Assembly: GCA_009785885.1 (NCBI GenBank)
Contig: WQUE01000113.1
Coordinates: 1 to 5,730, forward strand
Direction: 5' to 3'
DNA length: 5,730 nt
From: Actinomycetes bacterium
GTDB lineage: Bacteria; Actinomycetota; Actinomycetes; Propionibacteriales; Propionibacteriaceae
Below are positions 1 through 4,584 of the stretch, piece by piece. The notes under the pieces were generated by a model. That model was given only the letters and a program-made list of their open reading frames with translations, searched no databases and was not told the DNA's origin. The first letter of the stretch is position 1. Every line of letters begins with the position of its first letter. A program made the position numbers and the translations under genes.

Positions 1-31
1 CCTCCTGGGCCGGCACGGCGGAATCTGGCAT
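1..31 (-). CDS. 5' end of an unidentified gene, cut by the window edge
   Basis: An ATG whose complement lies at 29-31 opens a frame that reads MPDSAVPAQE and leaves the window at base 1. Seen directly: a strong Shine-Dalgarno (AGGAGG, complement at 40-45) sits 8 bases upstream of the ATG, which makes this a convincing start even with only ten codons visible. It points the same way as the small cluster at 155-631. It begins 123 bases after that cluster's last stop, with hairpins in between, so it is probably a separate transcription unit, although I see no clear promoter for it. Ten residues are too few to name a family. Confidence 0.55.
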   Translation of the reverse strand, partial: MPDSAVPAQE

Positions 32-68
32 GGTTGTACCCTCCTGGGGTTCGTGGGTTGTGGATCGG

Positions 69-87
69 CCCGCGCGCCCGGCGCGGG
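69..87 (-). terminator. 7-bp GC hairpin upstream of the left-edge gene
   Basis: CCCGCGC (69-75) and GCGCGGG (81-87) form a perfect seven-pair stem around a five-base loop. No T-run follows on either strand, so it is not a textbook intrinsic terminator. It lies in the leader region of the left-edge gene and just beyond the 102-127 hairpin, so it could be the second half of a terminator or a leader structure. In DNA this rich in G+C, chance stems are common. Confidence 0.25.
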
Positions 88-101
88 TGGACATGGGAAG
101 A

Positions 102-127
102 CCCCCAACACCGGGTCGGTGCGGGGG
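102..127 (-). terminator. Candidate terminator of the small-ORF cluster
   Basis: CCCCC (102-106) pairs with GGGGG (123-127), and CACCG (109-113) pairs with CGGTG (117-121). The loop is GGT, and a 2x1 internal bulge separates the two five-pair stems. On the minus strand the hairpin is followed by TCTTCC, a weak pyrimidine tail rather than a true U-run. It begins 28 bases after the stop codon of the 89-residue gene, the expected place for a transcription end. U-poor terminators are usual in actinobacteria. Confidence 0.45.
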
Positions 128-154
128 CCTGACGAACGGCGAACGGTGCGACGT

Positions 155-424
155 CTAGGCGGCGATGGCGGCCAGATCAAGGCCGGCGGCGATCGCATCC
201 AGGTCAAGGCCGGCGAGGGACTCGTGTGCCATCAAGTCTTGCAAGGGGATTCCCAGTTCGTCGCTCAGCCGCATCGAACTGGTGAGTCGGTCACTGAAGC
301 AGGTCAACTCGTCGGCGTAGCCAGGGTCGTCCGGCCCGACCTCGCGGCCCGCATGCCCCACGAGGTCGTCTGGGCCGTAGACGGGAACCATCACCATGAA
401 GTTGCCGTTCGGCAATCTCCCCAC
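155..424 (-). CDS. Hypothetical 89-residue protein, last gene of the small cluster
   Basis: I do not recognise this protein. It starts at a GTG (complement 422-424), preceded by a very good Shine-Dalgarno, GGAGGG, that lies inside the last codons of the upstream gene. One base separates that gene's TGA from this GTG, so the two are almost certainly translationally coupled. Codon third positions are strongly G/C, as in the rest of the window, which supports real coding. The protein is acidic and predicted soluble, with no signal peptide or membrane segment. The N-terminal third looks beta-like (NGNFMVMVPVYG, residues 7-18). The rest looks helical, with one cysteine (TCF, around residue 42). 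It ends in an imperfect duplication, AGLDLDAIA then AGLDLAAIA, encoded by a 27-base tandem repeat. Function unknown; a partner of the 52-residue product is only an inference from coupling. Confidence 0.6.
   Translation of the reverse strand: MGRLPNGNFMVMVPVYGPDDLVGHAGREVGPDDPGYADELTCFSDRLTSSMRLSDELGIPLQDLMAHESLAGLDLDAIAAGLDLAAIAA
161..214. repeat. 27-bp tandem duplication in the 3' end of the 89-residue gene
   Basis: Bases 161-187 and 188-214 are two adjacent copies of a 27-base unit that agree at 23 of 27 positions. The unit is a multiple of three and keeps the reading frame, so it appears as the doubled nine-residue motif AGLDLxAIA at the C-terminus of the protein. Two of the four differences change the protein: Asp becomes Ala, and one copy has GAT where the other has GCC-type codons. 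This looks like an older in-frame duplication now drifting apart. Confidence 0.7.
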
Positions 425-425
425 G

Positions 426-584
426 TCAGGCTCCCTCCAGCTTGCCCAGTTTCGTCTTGGCGTCGTTCTCTAGCCGGGAGAACCACTGCGTCAAGCGTAC
501 CGCGTCCGCGCGCACATCAGTCACGTCGGCACCCTTGATTTGAAGCGCCCGGGAGACCTGGTCTGCGAGTCGTGTCCCGGTCAC
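426..584 (-). CDS. Hypothetical 52-residue protein of the small cluster
   Basis: I do not recognise this protein. The frame runs from a GTG (complement 582-584) to TGA (426-428). The product is helical and highly charged (VTGTRLADQV at the start, ending KTKLGKLEGA), with no membrane segment. The same frame is open further upstream, to an ATG at 719. That longer version would run through the promoter, the repeats and the ribosome binding site of the small leader ORF, so I reject it. The GTG has no Shine-Dalgarno of its own. It overlaps the stop of the 16-codon ORF by four bases (GTGA), so translation would depend on coupling, or on a -1 slip on the GGGG run that would fuse the two into one 68-residue protein. 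Its last codons hold the Shine-Dalgarno for the 89-residue gene. A later GTG, giving about 32 residues, is a weaker alternative start. Confidence 0.5.
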   Translation of the reverse strand: MTGTRLADQVSRALQIKGADVTDVRADAVRLTQWFSRLENDAKTKLGKLEGA

Positions 585-631
585 CCCGAGGCTGCGGTAG
601 TGGCAGCCTTGGACCGGTTCCTCTGCTGCAT
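581..631 (-). CDS. 16-codon leader ORF, or N-terminal part of a frameshifted gene
   Basis: The sequence reads MQQRNRSKAATTAASG then TGA. The start is the best-marked in the cluster: ATG (complement 629-631) with GAGGAGG (complement 639-645) seven bases upstream. The stop overlaps the next gene's GTG by four bases. Three readings are possible. It may be a true leader or uORF that feeds ribosomes into the 52-residue gene. It may be the N-terminus of a 68-residue protein made by -1 frameshifting on GGGG. Or the DNA may have lost one G in that run, by mutation or sequencing error. The peptide is basic and Ala/Thr-rich; nothing else can be said of its function. Confidence 0.4.
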   Translation of the reverse strand: MQQRNRSKAATTAASG

Positions 632-644
632 GACGCGACCTCCT

Positions 645-674
645 CGTGCAACGAACGTGCAACGAACGTGCAAC
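645..674. repeat. Three tandem copies of an 11-bp repeat (iteron-like operator)
   Basis: CGTGCAACGAA is present at 645-655 and again at 656-666 without mismatch. A third copy starts at 667 and holds for the first eight bases (CGTGCAAC). The period is close to one helical turn, so a protein bound to each copy would sit on the same face of the DNA. The array fills the space between the predicted -10 (677-682) and the Shine-Dalgarno (639-645) of the cluster, covering the expected transcription start. That is the usual place for a repressor site, and autoregulation by a cluster product is an inference. Confidence 0.75.
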
Positions 675-676
675 CA

Positions 677-705
677 AAGTTACCACTCGCGGCTCACTCT
701 GTCCA
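677..705 (-). promoter_or_regulatory. Sigma-70-type promoter of the small-ORF cluster
   Basis: On the minus strand TGGACA (complement 700-705, five of six matches to TTGACA) is followed after exactly 17 bases by TAACTT (complement 677-682), which fits the TAnnnT form of actinobacterial -10 elements. A TGG precedes the -10. The start of transcription would fall near 668-671, inside the 11-base repeats, giving a leader of about 40 bases before the ATG at 631. Confidence 0.55.
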
Positions 706-716
706 CTGTTGGCGAA

Positions 717-756
717 CATTGACTGGACACACTCACAGCATCTTTGCTAGTCAATG
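717..756. repeat. 8-bp inverted repeat between the tRNA and the small cluster
   Basis: CATTGACT (717-724) and AGTCAATG (749-756) are perfect inverted copies with 24 bases between them. The spacer ends in a small palindrome (AGCA at 737-740, TGCT at 745-748). The stretch is clearly richer in A+T than its surroundings. It lies just past the tRNA 3' end and just upstream of the cluster promoter, so it could be a weak terminator or processing structure for the tRNA, or a dimeric protein site. Confidence 0.4.
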
Positions 757-770
757 GCCATTTTCCCTTG

Positions 771-844
771 TGAGGCGGGTGGGGCTCGAACCCACGACCG
801 GAGGATTATGAGTCCTCTGCTCTGACCTGCTGAGCTACCGCCCC
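771..844 (-). tRNA. tRNA with anticodon CAU (tRNA-Met elongator, or tRNA-Ile2)
   Basis: The minus strand folds into a complete 74-base cloverleaf. The acceptor stem is GGGGCGG with CCGCCTC (one G-U pair) and the discriminator base is A. The D arm is GCTC...GAGC. The anticodon stem is GAGGA/TCCTC around the loop CTCATAA, anticodon CAT. The T arm is GTGGG/CCCAC around TTCGAGC. The 3' CCA is not encoded; CAAG follows, so CCA must be added after transcription. The first acceptor pair is G-C, not the unpaired or mismatched 1-72 pair of initiator tRNA, so it is not fMet. A CAU anticodon with this body can be elongator Met, or Ile2 in which TilS makes lysidine; sequence alone does not separate the two with certainty. 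Confidence 0.93.
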
Positions 845-854
845 GGGCGCTGCC

Positions 855-860
855 ACTATA
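855..860 (-). promoter_or_regulatory. -10 element of the tRNA promoter
   Basis: TATAGT on the minus strand ends 10 bases before the first base of the mature tRNA (844), the expected distance for a short 5' leader removed by RNase P. It is the only A/T-rich hexamer in a very GC-rich stretch. I find no recognisable -35 at 16-19 bases. Confidence 0.55.
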
Positions 861-950
861 CCGTCTCGCCGACGCCGCGGGCGGGGCCCCGAGCCCTGAC
901 CCCGCCCCGACCGCTGCGCCGCGTGATCGTGCCGCGGCCGAGCGGGCCGG

Positions 951-989
951 TTATCCACAGGAAGAACGGCGTCGAGGAATTATCCACAG
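951..989 (+). promoter_or_regulatory. Pair of consensus DnaA boxes
   Basis: TTATCCACA occurs at 951-959 and again at 980-988, each followed by G, in the same orientation with 29 bases from start to start. Both match the strict high-affinity DnaA box. They sit upstream of the M23 peptidase start (1040) and behind the tRNA promoter, outside any gene if the peptidase start is as given. There is no dnaA or dnaN here, so this is not the usual chromosomal origin. A DnaA-titrating or reactivating site, or DnaA control of a flanking gene, would fit. Confidence 0.65.
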
Positions 990-1039
990 ATTGGCTTCGG
1001 GACGTGGTCGCGGTCGCGGCAAATCACCAGGATGAAGAC

Positions 1040-2017
1040 ATGACGACGCACGCACGCACCCCGACTCGGCCGACCCGCCGCGCGGGAGCCCCGCAACGAC
1101 TCATGGTCGCCTTGACCCTTGCCCTCGCCGGCGCACTGGCCGGGACACTCGCCCCGCCCGCCCACGCCACCACCGACGAACGGCGCTTCTGGCCCGTGCC
1201 TGGTCCCGTGGTGCGGATGTTCGACCCTCCGGCCCAGCCCTGGCTCAGCGGCCACCGCGGGATCGACATCGCGGCGCCGGCCGGGACGAGCGTGGTCGCG
1301 GCCGCCGCCGGAACGGTTACGTGGGTGGGGGTGATCGACTCGGTGCCGATGCTCACGGTCACCCACGCGGACGGCCTGCGGACCACCTACCAGCCCGTTC
1401 GGGCCACGCTGCGAACCGGGACGAGCGTGTCCGCCGGGCAGGTCGTCGGCCTCCTCCGCGCCGGGCACGCCGCGCAGGACTGCCTCCACCTGGGTCTCCT
1501 GCGCGGGCAGGTGTATCTCGATCCGATGGCATGGCTGACGAGCCCGGTGGCCGCCGCGCCGGTGCGGCTCCTCCCGGATGGTCTCACGCTGGCCGCGATG
1601 CCGCCCGGTGCGACCTCAGGGCTCTTCACGACCCCCGCGGGCGGGTGGCCCGTCCGAGGTCCCATCACGTCGCCCTACGGGTGGCGGAACGACCCCTTCA
1701 CCGGCGTCCGCTCGTTCCATTCGGGCACCGACATCGGTGCGCCGTGTGGCACCCCGGTGGTCACGACGATCGCGGGCACCGTCGCCGTGGTCGCCACCGA
1801 TCCGGCCCGCGGCAACTACATCGTCATCGACCACGGCTCCGGACTCCGCACGCTGTACGCGCACCTGTCGCGACAGCTGACCGTGGTTGGCCGCCACGTG
1901 GGGTCCGGGCAGGTCATCGGGCTGGTCGGCACGACGGGCCGCTCGACCGGGTGCCACCTGCACTTCGAGGCCGCCCAGAACGGCGCGACGTTCGATTCGC
2001 GAAGGCTGCTGCCGTGA
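1040..2017 (+). CDS. Secreted M23 metallopeptidase with two M23 domains, the first degenerate
   Basis: This is a peptidoglycan endopeptidase of the lysostaphin/LytM family, acting outside the membrane. The 325-residue product has an arginine-rich N-terminus, a hydrophobic stretch (residues 21-37) and a likely signal peptidase site after AHA-43. Domain 1 (about 50-166) keeps the zinc ligands H72, D76 and H150. It has Cys148 in place of the first His of HxH, and YQP (117-119) where YxH is expected, so it probably cannot cleave. Domain 2 (about 203-325) is complete: H227, D231 and H308 as zinc ligands, with H275 (YAH) and H306 (CHLHFE) as catalytic residues. I chose the ATG at 1040 because AGGA lies 7 bases upstream and it opens directly into the signal peptide. 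A GTG at 923 is in frame but would place both DnaA boxes inside the gene and bury the signal peptide. The gene converges on xerC. Confidence 0.92.
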   Translation: MTTHARTPTRPTRRAGAPQRLMVALTLALAGALAGTLAPPAHATTDERRFWPVPGPVVRMFDPPAQPWLSGHRGIDIAAPAGTSVVAAAAGTVTWVGVIDSVPMLTVTHADGLRTTYQPVRATLRTGTSVSAGQVVGLLRAGHAAQDCLHLGLLRGQVYLDPMAWLTSPVAAAPVRLLPDGLTLAAMPPGATSGLFTTPAGGWPVRGPITSPYGWRNDPFTGVRSFHSGTDIGAPCGTPVVTTIAGTVAVVATDPARGNYIVIDHGSGLRTLYAHLSRQLTVVGRHVGSGQVIGLVGTTGRSTGCHLHFEAAQNGATFDSRRLLP

Positions 2018-2023
2018 CACCGT

Positions 2024-2047
2024 CCCCGTCTGGCGTCAAGCGCGGGG
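2024..2047. terminator. Weak hairpin between the convergent M23 and xerC genes
   Basis: CCCCG (2024-2028) can pair with CGGGG (2043-2047), with a possible inner CG/CG pairing around TCAAG. The structure spans the xerC stop codon (2036-2038) and starts 7 bases after the peptidase stop. The intergenic gap is only 18 bases, so any shared bidirectional terminator must overlap coding sequence as this one does. It has no T-run and a short stem. Confidence 0.25.
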
Positions 2048-2980
2048 GTGAGCCTGCGCGAACGCGGCGCGTAACCGCTCGTCGGACACGTGCGTATAGA
2101 TCTGGGTCGTGGCAAGGGAGGCATGCCCGAGGATCTCCTGGACGGTGCGCAGGTCCGCGCCACCCTCCAGCAGATGGGTCGCCATGGCGTGCCGCAACCC
2201 GTGCGGGCCGAGGTCGGGCGTGCCGGGGACCGCCCCCAGCGCCGCGTGCACCACGCGGCGCGCGACCCGCGGGTCCAGGCGCCGTCCCCGTTCGCCGAGG
2301 AACACGGCCTGGCCCGACTCGGGACCCACCCAATCCGCCCGGACCGCCAGCCACGCGCGCAAGGCGGACAGCGCCGGCACCCCGACCGGAACGACGCGCT
2401 GCTTGTCGCCCTTGCCGAGCACGCGGAGGCTCTGGCGCTCCCAGTCGATGTCGCCCGTGTCGAGTCCGCACAGTTCGGAGACCCGGATGCCGGTCGCGTA
2501 GAGCACCTCGAGTATCGCCATGTCCCGAACGGGCCGGGGCCCGTCTGCTGCGACCGCGCCGGCGTCTACGGCCGACATCACGTCGGCGGCCGCCCCCTGC
2601 GTCAGCGTCGGTGGCACGCGACGCGGCACCCGTCCCGACTTGAGCGCCGCCGCGGGATCGTGCTCGACCAGTCCCGTCCGGTGCGCCCACCGCCAGAACA
2701 CCCGGATGGCCGCCCCGCGCCGCTGCAGCGTTGCTGGAGCGCGACCCGACGCCTGCTGGTCGGCGAGCCAGACGCGCAGATCGGCCGTCGCCACATCGCC
2801 CAACCGGGTGACGCCGGCCCGCGTCACCTCGTCGAACAGGCTGCCGAGGTCACCGAGGTACGCCCGGCGCGTGTGTGCCGAGCGCCCACGTTCCAGCGCC
2901 AGGTGCCGGTCGAACTGCTCGTAGGCGTCGCGTAAATCGTCGCTCCAGGGCTGGGCCCCGGCCACATCGCCTGCCGTCAT
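2036..2980 (-). CDS. xerC: Tyrosine recombinase XerC
   Basis: This site-specific recombinase acts with XerD at dif to resolve chromosome dimers before division. The 314-residue length is typical of Xer proteins. An N-terminal SAM-like core-binding domain (about 15-105; note RSAHTRRAYLGDL) precedes the catalytic domain (about 125-310). All six catalytic positions are visible: R166 (ATGIRVSEL), K190 (GKGDK), H260 and R263 (HGLRH), H286 (LGHASL) and the nucleophile Y295 (IYTHVS). I chose the ATG at 2980, which has GGTGAG five bases upstream; an adjacent GTG at 2983 is possible but too close to that site. Pairing with an M23 gene is a common actinobacterial setting, which favours XerC over XerD. 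XerD or an element integrase is less likely because the length and tail are standard and no element genes adjoin it. Divergent from def. Confidence 0.9.
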   Translation of the reverse strand: MTAGDVAGAQPWSDDLRDAYEQFDRHLALERGRSAHTRRAYLGDLGSLFDEVTRAGVTRLGDVATADLRVWLADQQASGRAPATLQRRGAAIRVFWRWAHRTGLVEHDPAAALKSGRVPRRVPPTLTQGAAADVMSAVDAGAVAADGPRPVRDMAILEVLYATGIRVSELCGLDTGDIDWERQSLRVLGKGDKQRVVPVGVPALSALRAWLAVRADWVGPESGQAVFLGERGRRLDPRVARRVVHAALGAVPGTPDLGPHGLRHAMATHLLEGGADLRTVQEILGHASLATTQIYTHVSDERLRAAFAQAHPRA

Positions 2981-3015
2981 CACGTCTCACCCCCGCGATC
3001 CACCCTGGCGCACCG

Positions 3016-3050
3016 TCACGGCTGGAACCGTGAGGCGCGCCGGAACCGGC
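3016..3050. repeat. Two small hairpins in the xerC/def divergent gap
   Basis: TCACGG (3016-3021) and CCGTGA (3028-3033) are perfect inverted arms around CTGGAA. Right after them GCCGG (3039-3043) and CCGGC (3046-3050) flank AA. Both contain GGAACCG, so that heptamer is repeated 18 bases apart (3024-3030 and 3042-3048). The 141-base gap carries the promoters of two divergent genes, so these may be regulator sites; chance in GC-rich DNA cannot be excluded. Confidence 0.3.
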
Positions 3051-3090
3051 CTGATGCGCCGCCGCGAGCCTCGGATGCCATCCGGGCGGC

Positions 3091-3096
3091 TAAGGT
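3091..3096 (+). promoter_or_regulatory. Probable -10 element of def
   Basis: TAAGGT fits the TAnnnT form. It would start transcription near 3103, giving a leader of about 20 bases that contains the Shine-Dalgarno AAGGAGG (3108-3114). No convincing -35 is found 16-19 bases upstream. Confidence 0.4.
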
Positions 3097-3121
3097 GGGG
3101 TCGGACGAAGGAGGACACCCG

Positions 3122-3718
3122 ATGCCATCGCCGCGCCAATGGGCCGAACAGGGCCGCATTCTGCGTGTCACCACCTGGGAGGAGCCGATCATGCACCGGG
3201 TGTGCGCCCCGGTGAACGACTTCGGCCCCGACCTGCACCAGCTCGTCGCCGACATGTTCGCCACGATGGCGGCCGCGGACGGCGTCGGCCTCGCCGGCCC
3301 CCAGGTTGGGGTCGACCTTGCGCTGTTCGTGTTCAACTGCACCGACGCCGACAACCGGTTCCACTTCGGTGTGATGTGCAACCCGGTCGTCGAGCTTCCC
3401 GACGGGGACGCGCGCAACCTGGAGGCGGGCGACGAAGGGTGCCTCTCCTGGCCAGGGGCCTACGGTCTGCTGGCCCGCCCCGACCGCGCGATCTGCCGGG
3501 CGGTCGACGAGAACGGCGCGCCGGTCACCGTCACCGGCACCGGCCTTCTGGCACGCTGCCTGCAGCACGAAACCGATCACGTGAACGGAGTCGTCTTCGG
3601 CGACCGTCTGTCCGCCCGGGCGCGGCGCAAGCTGAACGAGCAGCGGGACTCGTTGCGTCACCTGTACCCGGCGGATTGGCCGGTGTCCCCCAAGGGACGA
3701 CCCGAACCGTCCACCTGA
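3122..3718 (+). CDS. def: Peptide deformylase
   Basis: The enzyme removes the formyl group from the N-terminal formyl-methionine of new proteins at the ribosome exit, using one divalent metal (Fe2+ in vivo). The 198-residue product shows the three family motifs in order. Motif 1 is GVGLAGPQVG (54-63). Motif 2 is EGCLS (105-109), with metal ligand C107. Motif 3 is HETDH (149-153), with metal ligands H149 and H153 and catalytic E150. The ATG at 3122 is preceded by AAGGAGG with seven bases of spacing, so I prefer it to an in-frame GTG/ATG-type start at 3095 that overlaps the promoter. The basic C-terminal tail after residue 163 is longer than in minimal deformylases. The last 61 bases overlap the end of the RNA methyltransferase gene on the other strand. 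Many actinobacteria carry more than one def, and I cannot say whether this is the only copy. Confidence 0.95.
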   Translation: MPSPRQWAEQGRILRVTTWEEPIMHRVCAPVNDFGPDLHQLVADMFATMAAADGVGLAGPQVGVDLALFVFNCTDADNRFHFGVMCNPVVELPDGDARNLEAGDEGCLSWPGAYGLLARPDRAICRAVDENGAPVTVTGTGLLARCLQHETDHVNGVVFGDRLSARARRKLNEQRDSLRHLYPADWPVSPKGRPEPST

Positions 3719-4548
3719 GTGCTCCGGCAGTCGGCCGGCCCGGGGCCGATCGCGTAACACGCCACCGCGGCGGCGGCCGCGACGTTCAGGGAGTCGACGC
3801 CGCGCGCCATGGGGATGCGGACGATCACATCGGCCTCCGCGAGCCACGACGAGGACAGACCGTCGCCCTCCGTGCCCAGGAGCAGCGCCACCCGTTCGGA
3901 ACCCGAGCGGACCCGTGTGGCGAACTCCGCCAGATCCAGGGCGTCCTCGCTCAGGGCCATGGCCGCGACGGTGAAGCCGGCCTCCCGCAGACGTCCCAGA
4001 TCGCGCTTCGGTTCGGCCAGGCGGGCCCACGGCAGCGTGAAGACCGTCCCCATCGAGGTCTTGATCGCGCGCCGGTAGAGCGGGTCGGCCGCCCCCGGGG
4101 CGAGAAGGACGCCGCCCCACCCCAATCCCGCCGCGCACCGGACGATGGCGCCGACGTTCGTGTGATCCACGATGTCCTCGCAGACGACCAGGCGGTGTAC
4201 GCCCAGCAACTCGTGCCAGTCCCGGGCGGGTGGACGCCGCATCGACGCCAGGGCTCCGCGGTGGACGTGGAAGCCGGTGATCTGTTCTGCCAGCCGTTCG
4301 CTCACGACGTATACCGGGGCCGGACTCGCGTCCAGGATGTCGCGCAGACCCTCAATCCACCTCGCGGCAAGGAGAAACGAGCGCGCCTCTTGACCCGACG
4401 CGGCGGCCCGGCGGATGATCTTCTCCCCCTCCGCGATGAACAGGCCGCCCTCGACTTCGAGGGAACGCCGCAGCGTGACATCGCGCAGGGCGACATAGTC
4501 CCGAAGGCGCGGGTCATGGGCGTCCGCGATCTCGATGAACTCGGCCAC
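3658..4548 (-). CDS. TrmH/SpoU family RNA 2'-O-ribose methyltransferase
   Basis: This SPOUT-class enzyme transfers methyl from S-adenosylmethionine to a ribose 2'-OH of tRNA or rRNA. The 296-residue product has an N-terminal substrate-binding region (about 12-105; FIAEGEKIIRRA at 37-48) and a C-terminal knotted domain. Three SpoU motifs are clear: N131-x-G-x-x-x-R137 (motif 1), LLLGTEGDGLS (222-232, motif 2) and IPMARGVDSLNVA (245-257, motif 3, with the S253-L254-N255 triad). N131 and R137 are the expected catalytic pair. The target nucleotide cannot be told from sequence; MRM3/RlmB-like rRNA or tRNA targets are both possible. The start is a GTG (complement 4546-4548) with no Shine-Dalgarno but a -10-like TAACCT seven bases upstream, suggesting a leaderless message. 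Its last 20 codons are antisense to the end of def; this tail (277-296) lies past the conserved fold. Confidence 0.9.
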   Translation of the reverse strand: MAEFIEIADAHDPRLRDYVALRDVTLRRSLEVEGGLFIAEGEKIIRRAAASGQEARSFLLAARWIEGLRDILDASPAPVYVVSERLAEQITGFHVHRGALASMRRPPARDWHELLGVHRLVVCEDIVDHTNVGAIVRCAAGLGWGGVLLAPGAADPLYRRAIKTSMGTVFTLPWARLAEPKRDLGRLREAGFTVAAMALSEDALDLAEFATRVRSGSERVALLLGTEGDGLSSSWLAEADVIVRIPMARGVDSLNVAAAAAVACYAIGPGPADCRSTQVDGSGRPLGDTGQSAGYR

Positions 4549-4554
4549 GTCAGA

Positions 4555-4560
4555 AGGTTA
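4555..4560 (-). promoter_or_regulatory. -10 element of the methyltransferase gene (leaderless)
   Basis: TAACCT on the minus strand ends six bases before the GTG start codon (4548). Transcription would therefore begin at or next to the first base of the start codon. No Shine-Dalgarno is present, which agrees with a leaderless transcript. The region where a -35 would lie overlaps the promoter of the divergent transporter gene. Confidence 0.45.
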
Positions 4561-4584
4561 CCCCGCGGACGTGTGTCATCGGCC

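Noticed and set aside
59..67. TGTGGATCG as a third DnaA box (reverse orientation)
   Set aside because: Only seven of nine positions match and it lies 900 bases from the perfect pair.
131..153. Repeated CGAACGG next to the stop of the 89-residue gene as more copies of the 11-base repeat
   Set aside because: It shares only a short core with CGTGCAACGAA and has a different spacing.
426..719. A 97-codon minus-strand frame starting at an ATG at 719
   Set aside because: Its first 45 codons run through the predicted promoter, the 11-base repeats and the Shine-Dalgarno of the leader ORF, and read like non-coding sequence. Only the part from 584 down looks like a protein.
572..811. Plus-strand frame ending in VRRVGLEPTTGGL
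   Set aside because: That peptide is the familiar false translation of the antisense strand of a tRNA T-arm; it is explained by the tRNA at 771-844.
923..1039. N-terminal extension of the M23 peptidase to a GTG at 923
   Set aside because: It has no ribosome binding site, would hide the signal peptide 39 residues in, and covers the two DnaA boxes.
1321..2690. Long frames overlapping the M23 and xerC genes on both strands
   Set aside because: They are rich in Arg, Pro and Gly with no domain character, typical shadows of GC-rich coding sequence.
2987..4138. Long minus-strand frame of 383 codons across def, and a 482-codon plus-strand frame at 3139-4587
   Set aside because: Both overlap def or the methyltransferase, which have clear catalytic motifs, and both have the low-complexity composition of shadow frames.
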